From Bacillus sp. ZZV12-4809 (GTDB lineage Bacteria > Bacillota > Bacilli > Bacillales > Cytobacillaceae), in assembly GCF_009849585.1 (NCBI RefSeq), contig NZ_VCRN01000010.1, positions 108,049 to 172,048 on the forward strand: 64,000 nt of DNA, in the 5' to 3' direction. Below the pieces are notes generated by a model. That model did no database searches. It was not told the origin of the DNA and saw only the letters and a list, made by a program, of their open reading frames with translations. Shown here piece after piece: positions 46,296-56,028 of this stretch (its first letter is position 1; every line of letters begins with the position of its first letter). Made by a program: the position numbers and the translations under genes.

Positions 46296-47291
46296 ATGGC
46301 TGAAAACCGTCATAAAGATTTAGGTTTAAGTGATGAGAAAGTTCTTGAGATGTATGAGACGATGCTATTAGCCCGCCGTCTTGATGAGCGCATGTGGCTT
46401 TTAAACCGTGCGGGAAAAATCCCATTCGTTATTTCATGCCAGGGGCAGGAAGCTGCACAGGTAGGTGCCGCATTTGCTCTTGATCGGGAGAAGGATTATG
46501 TTCTGCCGTATTATCGTGACATGGGTGTTGTTTTAACATTTGGCATGACTGCAAAGGAGTTAATGCTGTCAGGGTTTGCTAAAGCGGAAGATCCAAACTC
46601 AGGCGGCCGCCAAATGCCTGGACACTTCGGACAAAAGAAAAACCGAATCGTGACAGGGTCTTCTCCTGTTACTACACAGGTGCCCCATGCTGTTGGGGTA
46701 GCTCTCGGCGGAAAGCTTGAAGGGAAGGACCTGGTGACTTTTGTAACATTTGGAGAAGGTTCTTCAAACCAGGGGGATTTCCATGAAGGTGCGAACTTTG
46801 CGGGTGTTCATAAGCTTCCTGTAATCTTTATGTGTGAAAATAATAAATATGCAATCTCTGTTCCGATTGAAAAGCAGCTTGCTTGCGAGAATGTATCTGA
46901 CAGAGCCATTGGCTATGGAATGCCGGGTGTAACAGTTGACGGAAATGATCCGCTTGAAGTTTATAACGCTGTGAAAGAAGCAGCAGACAGAGGCCGCCGC
47001 GGAGAAGGCCCGACTTTAGTTGAGACCATTTCTTACCGTTTAACACCTCACTCATCAGATGATGATGATCGAAGCTACCGTGCTCCTGATGAAGTGGCTG
47101 AAGCGAAAACTAAAGATCCGATTATTACTTTTGGCGCATATCTGAAAGAAAATGGTGTAATGGACGATGCGATTGAAAAAGAGATCAATGACCGGGTTAT
47201 GAATTTGGTAAACGAAGCAACTGACTATGCTGAAAACGCTCCATATGCAGAAGCGGAATCTGCTTTAAAGCATGTATATGCTGAACAGTAA
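46296..47291 (+). CDS. bkdAA: Branched-chain 2-oxoacid dehydrogenase E1 alpha
   Basis: 331-aa TPP-dependent E1 alpha subunit. GEGSSNQGDFHEGANFAGVHKLPVIF... NKYAIS is the TPP/Mg motif (about 152-188). LTPHSSDDDDRSYR is the region that is phosphorylated in animal homologues. ATG 46296 follows TTAGGAGG. Decarboxylates 2-ketoisovalerate, 2-keto-3-methylvalerate and 2-ketoisocaproate. Confidence 0.96.
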   Translation: MAENRHKDLGLSDEKVLEMYETMLLARRLDERMWLLNRAGKIPFVISCQGQEAAQVGAAFALDREKDYVLPYYRDMGVVLTFGMTAKELMLSGFAKAEDPNSGGRQMPGHFGQKKNRIVTGSSPVTTQVPHAVGVALGGKLEGKDLVTFVTFGEGSSNQGDFHEGANFAGVHKLPVIFMCENNKYAISVPIEKQLACENVSDRAIGYGMPGVTVDGNDPLEVYNAVKEAADRGRRGEGPTLVETISYRLTPHSSDDDDRSYRAPDEVAEAKTKDPIITFGAYLKENGVMDDAIEKEINDRVMNLVNEATDYAENAPYAEAESALKHVYAEQ

Positions 47292-47303
47292 GGGGGAGAG
47301 AAT

Positions 47304-48287
47304 ATGGCTGTAATTTCTTATATCGATGCGGTAACTATGGCAATCCGCGAGGAAATGGAAAGAGATTCAAAGGTATTTGTTTTAGGTGAAGACGTAGGTA
47401 AAAAAGGCGGTGTATTTAAAGCGACACAAGGGCTATATGATAAATTTGGCGAAGACCGCGTTATTGATACTCCGCTTGCAGAATCAGCAATTGCAGGGGT
47501 TGGAATCGGTGCAGCCATGTATGGAATGCGTCCAATTGCAGAAATGCAATTTGCAGACTTCATTATGCCGGCTGTTAACCAGATAATTTCAGAAGCGGCA
47601 CGCATCCGCTACCGTTCAAATAATGACTGGAGCTGTCCGATAGTTGTCCGTGCACCATATGGCGGCGGTGTTCATGGAGCCCTATATCATTCCCAGTCTG
47701 TTGAAGCAGTATTTGCGAATCAGCCGGGTCTTAAAATTGTTATGCCTTCTACACCTTATGATGTTAAGGGGTTATTAAAGGCGGCTATCCGTGATGAGGA
47801 CCCTGTGCTGTTTTTTGAGCATAAGCGCGCATATCGCCTGATTAAAGGCGAGGTTCCTGATGATGATTATGTACTTCCAATCGGTAAAGCAGATGTAAAA
47901 CGCGAGGGAGAAGACATCACGGTCATCACTTATGGCCTATGTGTCCATTTTGCTCTTCAGGCTGCTGAAAGACTTGCTAAAGATGGCATCTCAGCGCACA
48001 TCCTGGATTTAAGAACGGTATATCCGTTAGATAGAGAAGCAATTATCGAAGCTGCTTCTAAAACAGGAAAAGTTCTTCTTCTTACTGAAGATAATAAAGA
48101 AGGCAGCATCATGAGTGAAGTTTCTGCCATTATTGCAGAAAACTGCCTGTTTGAATTGGATGCGCCAATCAAACGCCTTGCCGGTCCTGATGTACCAGCA
48201 ATGCCATATGCCCCGACTATGGAAAAATACTTTATGGTTAATCCGGATAAAGTTGAAAAAGCAATGCGTGAACTTGCTGAATTTTAA
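47304..48287 (+). CDS. bkdAB: Branched-chain 2-oxoacid dehydrogenase E1 beta
   Basis: 327-aa E1 beta subunit with KVFVLGEDVGKKGGVFKATQGL, DTPLAESAIAGVGIGAAM, and the FADFIMPAVNQI region that forms the alpha2beta2 active-site cleft. ATG 47304 follows AAGGGGGAG, 12 bp after bkdAA. The 123-bp gap to bkdB contains structured RNA. Confidence 0.96.
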   Translation: MAVISYIDAVTMAIREEMERDSKVFVLGEDVGKKGGVFKATQGLYDKFGEDRVIDTPLAESAIAGVGIGAAMYGMRPIAEMQFADFIMPAVNQIISEAARIRYRSNNDWSCPIVVRAPYGGGVHGALYHSQSVEAVFANQPGLKIVMPSTPYDVKGLLKAAIRDEDPVLFFEHKRAYRLIKGEVPDDDYVLPIGKADVKREGEDITVITYGLCVHFALQAAERLAKDGISAHILDLRTVYPLDREAIIEAASKTGKVLLLTEDNKEGSIMSEVSAIIAENCLFELDAPIKRLAGPDVPAMPYAPTMEKYFMVNPDKVEKAMRELAEF

Positions 48288-48317
48288 TAAGGAAAATCGT
48301 TAAATAAATACAGAAGC

Positions 48318-48390
48318 GCAGATGCAGCTCTCCGGATTGAGACCGTTCTGGATTCAGCTGCACGATCTGCATGACCCGCGAAAGTGCGGG
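48318..48390 (+). other. Structured RNA segment before bkdB
   Basis: GCAGATGCAGCT (48318-48329) pairs with AGCTGC...ATCTGC (48356-48370, three-base bulge), and CCCGC pairs with GCGGG (48375-48379 and 48386-48390). No T run follows. The second hairpin ends 6 bases before the AAAGGAGG ribosome site of bkdB. Confidence 0.65.
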
Positions 48391-48410
48391 CAGCTAAAGG
48401 AGGTTACCCA

Positions 48411-49727
48411 ATGGCTATTGAACAAATTAAAATGCCCCAGCTGGGGGAAAGTGTCACAGAAGGGACAATCAGCAAATGGCTGGTTTCCGTTGGCGATAAA
48501 GTAAATAAGTATGACCCGCTTGCTGAAGTAATGACAGACAAAGTAAACGCAGAGGTACCGTCCTCGTTTTCAGGTGTAATCAAAGAATTAATTGCAGAAG
48601 AAGGCGAAACCTACGAAGTAGGCCAGATAATATTAACAATTGAAACTGAAGGCGGCGGAGAAGCAGTTCACGATGCTCCGGCTGAAACAAAAGCAGAGGA
48701 AAAAGCTGCAGCTGCACCTGAAGCTCCTGCACCATCTTCACAGGTTACACCAGCAGATGCTCCAAAAGGAGTCCGCTATTCACCTGCTGTCTTAAAGCTT
48801 TCTCAAGAGCATGGCATCGACTTGAGCCAGGTGACAGGTACAGGCGGCGGCGGACGCATCACCCGTAAAGATCTTATGAAAATCATTGAGTCCGGAGATA
48901 TTCCTACAGCAGCAGCTGCTGCAGCCGCACCGGAAAAGACTGAAGCACCGGCTCCATCTCCAGCTCCTTCCCAGCCTGCAGCATCCAAGCAAGCAGCGCC
49001 GGCACCAAATGTACCAGTATTGCCAGGTGATGTGGAAATCCCTGTTACCGGAGTGCGCAAGGCGATTGCTGCCAATATGCTCCGCAGCAAACACGAAGCA
49101 CCTCATGCATGGACAATGATGGAAGTGGATGTTACAAATCTTGTTGAATACCGCAACAGTATTAAAGGTGAATTTAAACAAAAAGAAGGCTTCAACCTTA
49201 CATTCTTTGCTTTCTTTGTAAAAGCAGTTGCACAAGCCCTTAAGGAATTCCCGCAGATTAATTCCATGTGGGCAGGTGATAAGATTATCCAGAAGAAGGA
49301 TATCAACATCTCCATTGCAGTCGCTACAGATGATGCGTTATTCGTTCCGGTCATCAAAGCAGCTGATGAGAAAACGATTAAGGGTATTGCCCGTGAAATC
49401 AATGATCTTGCACTAAAAGTACGTACAGGTAAACTGACTTCCGCTGAAATGCAGGGTGGAACTTTCACTGTGAATAATACCGGATCATTCGGTTCTGTTC
49501 AGTCAATGGGAATCATTAATTATCCGCAGGCTGCCATTCTTCAGGTTGAATCCATTGTAAAGCGCCCTGTGGTCATGAATAATGGCATGATTGCAGTACG
49601 TGATATGGTTAACCTATGTATGTCTCTGGATCACCGTGTGCTTGATGGCCTGGTTTGCGGCCGCTTCCTGCAGCGCGTGAAAGAAATTCTGGAAAACACA
49701 TCAAAAGATAATACAACTATTTATTAA
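48411..49727 (+). CDS. bkdB: Branched-chain 2-oxoacid dehydrogenase E2 (lipoamide acyltransferase)
   Basis: 438 aa. N-terminal lipoyl domain with modified lysine K44 (EVMTDKVNAEV), Ala/Pro linker, E1/E3-binding domain (RYSPAVLKLSQEHGIDLSQV), second Ala/Pro linker, and the catalytic core with the C-terminal SLDHRVLDGL motif (His and Asp). It forms the complex core and moves the branched acyl group to CoA. ATG 48411 follows AAAGGAGG. Its lipoyl group depends on the LipM pathway. The last gene of the operon. Confidence 0.96.
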   Translation: MAIEQIKMPQLGESVTEGTISKWLVSVGDKVNKYDPLAEVMTDKVNAEVPSSFSGVIKELIAEEGETYEVGQIILTIETEGGGEAVHDAPAETKAEEKAAAAPEAPAPSSQVTPADAPKGVRYSPAVLKLSQEHGIDLSQVTGTGGGGRITRKDLMKIIESGDIPTAAAAAAAPEKTEAPAPSPAPSQPAASKQAAPAPNVPVLPGDVEIPVTGVRKAIAANMLRSKHEAPHAWTMMEVDVTNLVEYRNSIKGEFKQKEGFNLTFFAFFVKAVAQALKEFPQINSMWAGDKIIQKKDINISIAVATDDALFVPVIKAADEKTIKGIAREINDLALKVRTGKLTSAEMQGGTFTVNNTGSFGSVQSMGIINYPQAAILQVESIVKRPVVMNNGMIAVRDMVNLCMSLDHRVLDGLVCGRFLQRVKEILENTSKDNTTIY

Positions 49728-49737
49728 TAGATTAAAT

Positions 49738-49772
49738 TGCCGCTCCCTGCTTTAGGGCAGCGGCTTCTTATT
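49738..49772 (+). terminator. bkd operon terminator
   Basis: GCCGCTCCCT pairs with AGGGCAGCGGC (one bulge), followed by TTCTTATTG. Confidence 0.82.
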
Positions 49773-49845
49773 GTTCATTGCTTGTTTCTCATTTGTATAC
49801 TAAAATAGATATATGGAGAATTTAGAATTTTATTATAATTTTTAG

Positions 49846-49918
49846 CGGCATTGTTTCTTCACGGAAGCAGGTCCGCTGCCGCACGAGGGGAGGGAACGCT
49901 GTCAGCTACAAGGACAGC
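49846..49918 (+). other. Structured mutA leader with hairpin over the ribosome site
   Basis: GCGGCA (about 49846) pairs with TGCCGC (49877-49882). GCTGTC (49898-49903) pairs exactly with GACAGC (49913-49918), and the AGGA ribosome site (49911-49914) runs into the 3' arm. The ATG follows 5 bases later. It has no recognisable cobalamin-riboswitch B12 box. Confidence 0.62.
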
Positions 49919-49923
49919 ATAAT

Positions 49924-51783
49924 ATGTCATTAAAGCAAATGATTGAAGAAAAATTCCCGCAGCAGACTAATAAAGACTGGGAACAAAGTGCAGAAAAAGC
50001 TCTAAAAGGGAAACCTCTAGAAACATTATCACGAAATACATATGAAAACATAAAATTGAAACCGCTTTATTCCAGAGAGGACCTGGCCGAATGTCCCTTT
50101 TCTCAGTATCCGGGCATAGAAGATTTTAGAAGGGGTTCATATGCTGCAGGATACCTGAGAGAAGAATGGAAGGTTGCGCAGAAAGTTAGTGCTGTAACTT
50201 CTGAAGAGCTGGCAGAAAAACTCCTTGATGCCGCAGCGAAAGGACAGACAGCGCTGGCTTTCCAGCCTGAACAGCTGACAAATCCAGAGAAGATCAGCAT
50301 CGCTGTGGGAGAACTTTATAAAAAATATCCTTTTAGCGTAGATGCCGGTCCAAATATCCGTCAATTATTAGAAGAACTTGCAACATTAAGTGAAAGTGAA
50401 AAAATTACAGGATATATTGCAGCAGACCCGCTTGCTATTGTTGCTGCAGACAAAATGAACGATCGCTCAATTGATGAACTTTACGCTGATTTGAATGAAA
50501 CGACTAATGCCGCAGCTGAACATATGCCTAGTTTAAAAACCATTATGGTAAATACTGCTGTTTTTCATAATGGCGGCGCGCATGCCATTCAGGAACTTGC
50601 TTTTTCATTGGCAGGAGGAGTAAATCACCTGCAATATTTTCTTGGTAAAGGCAAAAAAATCGAAGAAATACTATCCAAAATGCTATTTAATTTTGCCATA
50701 GGCTCAAATTTTTTTATGGAGATTGCCAAACTTCGTGCGGCAAGGGTTTTATGGGGCAAGGTGGCAGAAGTTTATGGAGCTGAGAGTGACAGTAAAAATA
50801 TGGTTATATCAGCAGAGACGTCATCATTTACAAAGTCAGCTTATGATCCTTATGTGAATGTGCTGAGAGCTGGTAATGAAGCGTTTGCAGCAGTTTTGGG
50901 TGGAATCCAATACCTGCATGTCAGCCCGTATAATGAACCGGAAGGGACTCACTCTTCTTTTTCAGACCGTATTGCCCGAAATACCCAGCTGGTTCTAATG
51001 GAAGAGGCTCATCTGCTTAAGGTCTCTGACCCTGCGGGCGGCTCCTGGTATGTAGAGCATCTGACGAATGAACTGATTGATAAAGCCTGGGAACTATTCC
51101 TTGAGATAGAAGATCTGGGAGGATTAGCTGAAGCCCTCCAGACAGGGTGGGTTCAGAATCAGGTTAGTCAAGTTTTTGAAAAAAAGCAAAAAGATGTTCA
51201 TACAAGAAAACAAAGTATTATCGGAACGAATATCTATGCTAATCCTGATGAAGAGCCGCTTAAAGTAAAGGAAATCATTGAAACCGGCAATAGTGTTATC
51301 AAGCCTATTCCACAGGTTCGGCTTTCAGAGTCATTCGAAGGTTTACGGTTTTTATCTAAAAGGTTAAAGGAAAAGGGGATTCATCCTCAAGCAGGGCTTA
51401 TATGCCTTGGAGAATTGAAAGATCATAAGGCCCGTGCTGATTTTATTGCAGGCTTCCTGGCACCCGGAGGGGTTAATGCAGTTAGAAGCGATTCTGTAGT
51501 CAATCTTGAACATGCTGCAGCCTTTATGCATAAAACAAATTTCAGGCATTATTTTATTTGCGGATCCAATGACCAATACGAAAGAATGGCAGTGCCTTTA
51601 ATTAGGAACTTGAAAAAAGCTTTTCCCTCAGCTGTCATCTATTTAGCCGGCCTTCCTGAAAAGCAGACAAGTGCTGAATATGAGAAAGCTGGAATTAGCG
51701 GATACGTTCATATGAAAAGCGATTGCTATGAAACTCTCTTAACTATCCTGAACGAGATGGAGGTGGGGAAAAGTGACCAATAA
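49924..51783 (+). CDS. mutA: Methylmalonyl-CoA mutase small subunit
   Basis: 619 aa. N-terminal TIM-barrel mutase domain with [19 protein letters not shown] segments, and a C-terminal Rossmann domain that in this non-catalytic subunit lacks the DxHxxG cobalamin motif (here [16 protein letters not shown]). It pairs with MutB to interconvert methylmalonyl-CoA and succinyl-CoA. ATG 49924 has AGGA in a leader hairpin upstream. It overlaps mutB by 11 bp. In B. subtilis 168 this locus has no mutAB. Confidence 0.93.
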   Translation: MSLKQMIEEKFPQQTNKDWEQSAEKALKGKPLETLSRNTYENIKLKPLYSREDLAECPFSQYPGIEDFRRGSYAAGYLREEWKVAQKVSAVTSEELAEKLLDAAAKGQTALAFQPEQLTNPEKISIAVGELYKKYPFSVDAGPNIRQLLEELATLSESEKITGYIAADPLAIVAADKMNDRSIDELYADLNETTNAAAEHMPSLKTIMVNTAVFHNGGAHAIQELAFSLAGGVNHLQYFLGKGKKIEEILSKMLFNFAIGSNFFMEIAKLRAARVLWGKVAEVYGAESDSKNMVISAETSSFTKSAYDPYVNVLRAGNEAFAAVLGGIQYLHVSPYNEPEGTHSSFSDRIARNTQLVLMEEAHLLKVSDPAGGSWYVEHLTNELIDKAWELFLEIEDLGGLAEALQTGWVQNQVSQVFEKKQKDVHTRKQSIIGTNIYANPDEEPLKVKEIIETGNSVIKPIPQVRLSESFEGLRFLSKRLKEKGIHPQAGLICLGELKDHKARADFIAGFLAPGGVNAVRSDSVVNLEHAAAFMHKTNFRHYFICGSNDQYERMAVPLIRNLKKAFPSAVIYLAGLPEKQTSAEYEKAGISGYVHMKSDCYETLLTILNEMEVGKSDQ

Positions 51784-53965
51784 ACCAGATTTTAAAAGCC
51801 TGGATATCCATAAAGTAAAACAATCAGCAAAGAATGAATGGAAAAGAAAAGCGGAGAAAGAAATCAATACATCCATTGATAATCTTCTGTTTGAAACAAA
51901 TGAGAGGATAATGATAAAGCCGCTATATACAAATGAAGACCTTAAAGATCTGGAGCACCTAAACGCTAAACCGGGTCTGCCTCCATATACAAGGGGACCC
52001 TATTCAACCATGTATGTGAACAGGCCCTGGACAGTCCGCCAATATGCCGGATTTTCTACTGCAGAGGAAAGCAATGCTTTCTATCGGCGTAATCTTGCAA
52101 TGGGGCAAAAAGGCTTATCAGTCGCTTTTGACCTTGCTACCCATAGAGGCTATGATTCTGATCATCCAAGAGTCGAAGGGGACGTAGGGAAAGCTGGCGT
52201 TGCCATTGATTCCATCCTGGATATGAAAACGCTGTTTGATGGAATCCCTTTAGATCAAATGTCTGTATCCATGACAATGAATGGAGCAGTTTTGCCTGTT
52301 ATGGCTTTTTATATCGTCACAGCGGAAGAGCAGGGAGTAAGCCAGGAGAAGCTTTCGGGGACGATCCAGAATGATATTTTAAAAGAATATATGGTGCGCA
52401 ACACCTATATATATCCGCCGGAAATGTCCATGAAGATCATTGCTGATATATTTGAATATACATCAAAATATATGCCGAAGTTCAATAGCATCAGCATCTC
52501 TGGCTATCATATGCAGGAAGCGGGTGCACCTGCTGATATTGAGCTTGCCTATACGCTTGCAGATGGACTTGAATATGTTAGAACTGGACTTAAAGCCGGA
52601 ATCGATATTGATTCCTTTGCACCGAGACTCTCTTTCTTCTGGGCCATTGGTATGAACTACTTCATGGAAGTGGCAAAAATGAGGGCAGCACGCTATATCT
52701 GGGCAAAAATGATGAAGACCTTCCTGCCTCAGAATCCGAAATCTATGGCGCTTAGAACACATTCTCAAACTTCTGGCTGGAGCTTAACCGAGCAGGACCC
52801 TTTTAATAATGTAACAAGGACACTCATTGAGGCGCATGCTGCCGCGATGGGGCATACTCAATCCCTTCATACGAACGCATTGGATGAAGCTATCGCATTG
52901 CCGACAGATTTTTCAGCCCGTATAGCGAGGAATACACAGCTGTATCTTCAGGAGGAAACAGGGATCACGAACGTAATAGATCCATGGGGCGGTTCTTATT
53001 ATGCAGAAGCCTTAACAGATCAGTTAATTAAGCGCGCCTGGGAGCATATTGAAGAAATCGAGAATCTTGGGGGAATGGCAAAAGCCATTGAAACAGGATT
53101 GCCAAAAATGAGAATCGAGGAAGCGGCTGCCAGAAGGCAGGCACAAATCGACTCCGGAAAAGAAACTATTATTGGTGTGAATAAATACCGGCTGGAAAAA
53201 GAAGAGCCGATTGACATTCTGGACATTGACAACACAGCTGTACGATTAAAGCAAATTGAAAAGCTGGAGAGGCTAAAGGCTTCCCGCGACAATGAGAAAG
53301 TTGCCGAGGCCCTCGAGGCCCTTACAAAAGCTGCTGATTCAGGGGAAGGGAACCTCCTTGAGCTTGCAGTAGATGCAGCAAGGGCTAGAGCCACGCTTGG
53401 CGAAATTTCCAGTGCAATTGAAAAAGTAGCCAACCGCCATAAAGCAATTATTCGTTCAATAAGCGGCGTGTACAGTTCTGCTTTTTCTAACGAAGAAGAA
53501 ATAGCGGAAGTAAAGCAGATGACAGATGAATTCCTTGAAAATGAAGGAAGAAGACCGCGGATTCTGATTGCCAAGATGGGACAGGATGGGCATGACAGGG
53601 GGGCAAAAGTCATTTCAACAGCCTTTGCCGATCTTGGTTTTGATGTGGATATCGGACCTCTGTTCCAGACACCGGAAGAAACAGCTCTTCAGGCTGTCGA
53701 AAATGATGTTCATGTCATTGGCATCAGTTCTCTTGCTGCAGGCCATAAAACCCTTCTTCCTCAGCTTGCTGCTGAATTGAAGAAGCTGGAAAGGGAAGAT
53801 ATTATTATTGTTATCGGCGGGGTAATTCCGGCACAGGATTATCAATATTTATATGAACATGGTGCATCTGCCATTTTTGGACCGGGCACCATCATTCCAG
53901 TGGCTGCTCAGAAGGTCATCAGGGAAATATACAGCCGTCTTGGGTATGAGGAAGTGACCCAGTAA
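51773..53965 (+). CDS. mutB: Methylmalonyl-CoA mutase large (B12-binding) subunit
   Basis: 730-aa catalytic subunit. Substrate region [20 protein letters not shown] (about residues 75-94), [20 protein letters not shown], and C-terminal cobalamin domain [12 protein letters not shown], giving the axial His in DxHxxG, with GISSLAAGH and GGVIP of the nucleotide-tail pocket. GTG 51773 follows TGGAGGTGGGG and overlaps mutA, so the subunits are translated together. Rearranges (R)-methylmalonyl-CoA to succinyl-CoA. Confidence 0.96.
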   Translation: MTNKPDFKSLDIHKVKQSAKNEWKRKAEKEINTSIDNLLFETNERIMIKPLYTNEDLKDLEHLNAKPGLPPYTRGPYSTMYVNRPWTVRQYAGFSTAEESNAFYRRNLAMGQKGLSVAFDLATHRGYDSDHPRVEGDVGKAGVAIDSILDMKTLFDGIPLDQMSVSMTMNGAVLPVMAFYIVTAEEQGVSQEKLSGTIQNDILKEYMVRNTYIYPPEMSMKIIADIFEYTSKYMPKFNSISISGYHMQEAGAPADIELAYTLADGLEYVRTGLKAGIDIDSFAPRLSFFWAIGMNYFMEVAKMRAARYIWAKMMKTFLPQNPKSMALRTHSQTSGWSLTEQDPFNNVTRTLIEAHAAAMGHTQSLHTNALDEAIALPTDFSARIARNTQLYLQEETGITNVIDPWGGSYYAEALTDQLIKRAWEHIEEIENLGGMAKAIETGLPKMRIEEAAARRQAQIDSGKETIIGVNKYRLEKEEPIDILDIDNTAVRLKQIEKLERLKASRDNEKVAEALEALTKAADSGEGNLLELAVDAARARATLGEISSAIEKVANRHKAIIRSISGVYSSAFSNEEEIAEVKQMTDEFLENEGRRPRILIAKMGQDGHDRGAKVISTAFADLGFDVDIGPLFQTPEETALQAVENDVHVIGISSLAAGHKTLLPQLAAELKKLEREDIIIVIGGVIPAQDYQYLYEHGASAIFGPGTIIPVAAQKVIREIYSRLGYEEVTQ

Positions 53966-55084
53966 ATGACTGAGGATAAGAAACCGGAATGGTTTGATGA
54001 TCAAAAGCCAGAAAATTTTACAAGTATCGTGCGAAGTGGTGTGGAGTCAGGTGAGCCGAAGCAGAAATTCGAAAAAAGAGGCAGGTTTCAAAAAAAATCT
54101 GCCTCTCTGCCTGATCTTAACGTACTTGAAGAAGGAATCATGAGTGGCAGCAGAGCAGTGCTTGCACGTGCGATCACTTTGATTGAAAGTAATGCAGAGC
54201 ATCATTTCCGTCATGCACAGGAACTTCTTCACAGACTTTTGCCTCATTCAGGCCAATCGCTTAGGATTGGGATAACCGGAGTGCCAGGGGCAGGGAAAAG
54301 CACGTTCATTGAATCGTTCGGGACATATCTTTGTGATGCCGGCTTAAAAGTAGCTGTGCTTGCCGTAGATCCGAGCTCCAGCTTGAGCGGCGGCAGTATC
54401 CTTGGGGATAAAACCAGGATGGAGCAGCTATCCAGAAACCCTCTTGCTTTCATAAGACCTTCTCCTTCAGCAGGCAAACTGGGAGGAGTTCACAGGAAAA
54501 CAAGAGAGACCATGCTGCTGTGTGAAGCAGCTGGTTTTGATGTTATTCTGGTTGAAACAGTCGGTGTGGGACAAAGTGAAGTGATTGTCAGGGAAATGGT
54601 GGACTTTTTCATGCTGTTAACATTGACAGGGGCAGGGGATGAATTGCAGGGAATGAAAAAGGGGATTATGGAACTGGCTGATGCGGTAATTGTCAATAAA
54701 GCTGATGGAAGCAATAAAGCATTGGCCCAGAAAACCAAGTCTGAGTATAACCGGATCCTTCACTTTCTTCAGCCGGCTACCAAAGGATGGCAAACCCAAG
54801 CCTATACCTGCTCATCTGTCTTTGGTGAGGGCGTCCCTGAGATCTGGAATGTGATTAAAACATTTGAAAATACCGCAAAGACCTCAGGTGTTTTTGAGGA
54901 AAGAAGAAGGCTTCAAACAAAACAATGGATTCATTCTATGATCCTGGATCAGCTTCAATTCAGCTTTTTTTATCACCCTGCCATAAAACCGCTGCTTCCC
55001 AAAATCGAAAACGAGGTCATCGCAGGAAACAGGACAGTTACATCTGCAGTTGAAGAATTATTTAATATCTACACTAGAAGATAG
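53966..55084 (+). CDS. meaB: Methylmalonyl-CoA mutase-associated GTPase MeaB
   Basis: 372-aa G3E/SIMIBI GTPase that loads and protects adenosylcobalamin in the mutase. G1 GVPGAGKST (about 106-114), VDPSSSLSGGSILGDKTRM Switch I, VETVGVGQSE G3, and NKAD G4. The protein carries about 65 extra polar residues before the usual start, and homologues vary in this part. ATG 53966 begins immediately after the mutB TAA. It is also annotated ArgK, an older misleading name. Confidence 0.94.
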   Translation: MTEDKKPEWFDDQKPENFTSIVRSGVESGEPKQKFEKRGRFQKKSASLPDLNVLEEGIMSGSRAVLARAITLIESNAEHHFRHAQELLHRLLPHSGQSLRIGITGVPGAGKSTFIESFGTYLCDAGLKVAVLAVDPSSSLSGGSILGDKTRMEQLSRNPLAFIRPSPSAGKLGGVHRKTRETMLLCEAAGFDVILVETVGVGQSEVIVREMVDFFMLLTLTGAGDELQGMKKGIMELADAVIVNKADGSNKALAQKTKSEYNRILHFLQPATKGWQTQAYTCSSVFGEGVPEIWNVIKTFENTAKTSGVFEERRRLQTKQWIHSMILDQLQFSFFYHPAIKPLLPKIENEVIAGNRTVTSAVEELFNIYTRR

Positions 55085-55124
55085 AATTTTTGTTCCGGCT
55101 CAGCTTTTTCCTGAAATCAAAAAA

Positions 55125-55150
55125 TGGCCAGTGCCTTGCGGGCACTGGCG
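55125..55150 (+). terminator. Hairpin after meaB
   Basis: GCCAGTGCC (55127-55135) pairs exactly with GGCACTGGC (55141-55149). The stem is strong but no T run follows, so it could be a terminator with a poor tail or a 3' stabiliser. Confidence 0.62.
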
Positions 55151-55314
55151 AATCTAGGGAGTTTAGGGGTATGGATCTAGCTGTAGTTTTATATTTCCCC
55201 GATTATCCAAAAGCTAAACTTTTTTATTCGAAAAATTGACTTGATTGTAAATTTTACTTTTGTATTGGTATTATGTATATAGTCAAGAGAATTCTTAACT
55301 GAGGAGCGATGACT

Positions 55315-55752
55315 TTGAATATGGATTTTAACTTATTTATGAATGATGTTGTCAGGCAGGCGAGACAGGAAATAACACATGCCGGCTATACGGAACTAAC
55401 TACACCTGAAGAAGTGGAAGAGGCCCTTAATAAAAAGGGAACTACGCTAGTAATGGTGAACTCTGTCTGCGGATGTGCAGGCGGAATTGCCCGTCCTGCG
55501 GCCATGCATTCCCTGCATTATGATAAGCGCCCTGACCATTTGGTTACGGTATTTGCCGGGCAGGATAAAGAAGCAACTGAAAAAGCCAGATCTTATTTTA
55601 CAGGTTATCCGCCATCATCACCATCTTTTGCACTTCTCAAAGATGGAGAGATATGCACGATGATCGAGCGTCACGAAATTGAAGGCCATGAGCCTATGGC
55701 AGTTGTTCAGAAACTGCAGGATACCTTTGAAAAATATTGCGAAGAGCTTTAA
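55315..55752 (+). CDS. brxB: Bacilliredoxin, YphP/YqiW family
   Basis: 145 aa thioredoxin-like protein with the CGC motif, cysteines 52 and 54 ([14 protein letters not shown]). Bacilliredoxins remove bacillithiol from mixed disulfides on proteins. Two homologues exist in B. subtilis, BrxA and BrxB (YqiW); the position here, between bkd/mut genes and artPQR, supports BrxB. I choose TTG 55315 ([10 protein letters not shown]), 8 bases after GAGGAG; ATG 55309 is too close. Bacillithiol implies a bacillithiol-making Bacillus. Confidence 0.92.
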   Translation: MNMDFNLFMNDVVRQARQEITHAGYTELTTPEEVEEALNKKGTTLVMVNSVCGCAGGIARPAAMHSLHYDKRPDHLVTVFAGQDKEATEKARSYFTGYPPSSPSFALLKDGEICTMIERHEIEGHEPMAVVQKLQDTFEKYCEEL

Positions 55753-55756
55753 AAAA

Positions 55757-55826
55757 GAAAAGCGGAAGCGCCTTGCCTGCCCCGGCATGCTTGTGAACTG
55801 CATGGGGCAGGCTGCTTGCGCTGAAA
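55757..55826 (-). repeat. Palindromic repeat, second family, inverted copy
   Basis: GAAAAGCGGAAGCGCCTTG at the left is the reverse complement of the family's GGCGCTT-GCTTTTC end. GCCTGCCCC (55775) pairs with GGGGCAGGC (55804), with ATGC/GCAT inside. It lies immediately after brxB. Confidence 0.78.
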
Positions 55827-55854
55827 GTAATCGACATTCTAAGTTTATACCAGG

Positions 55855-55884
55855 AAAGGTCCCGAATTTCGGGACCTTTTTATT
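55855..55884 (+). terminator. brxB terminator
   Basis: AAAGGTCCCGAA pairs with TTCGGGACCTTT and ends with TTTATTT. Confidence 0.93.
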
Positions 55885-55934
55885 TATGTACTTATCTGAA
55901 TAATAAGACTTCTTCTAAATATTTAAAAACCTTA

Positions 55935-55985
55935 TTGCATAAATATAAAAATCTGTTAAAATTCATTTTAGTGAATATTTATTAA
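55935..55985 (+). promoter_or_regulatory. artPQR promoter with ARG-box-like operator
   Basis: TTGCAT (55935) and TAAAAT (55957) are separated by 16 bp. TGAATATTTATTAA (55972-55985) matches 13 of 14 positions of the ARG-box core TGAATwwwwATTCA, and ATTCATTTTAGTGAAT (55961-55976) is itself an inverted repeat. ArgR, encoded at 33.7 kb, could repress uptake genes from here. Confidence 0.6.
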
Positions 55986-56028
55986 TAGTTATGCAGAGAT
56001 TATTCATATTTTATAGGGGGAAACAAAA

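Noticed and set aside
49775..49923. Cobalamin riboswitch in front of mutA
   Set aside because: The leader is structured but short and lacks the B12-box.
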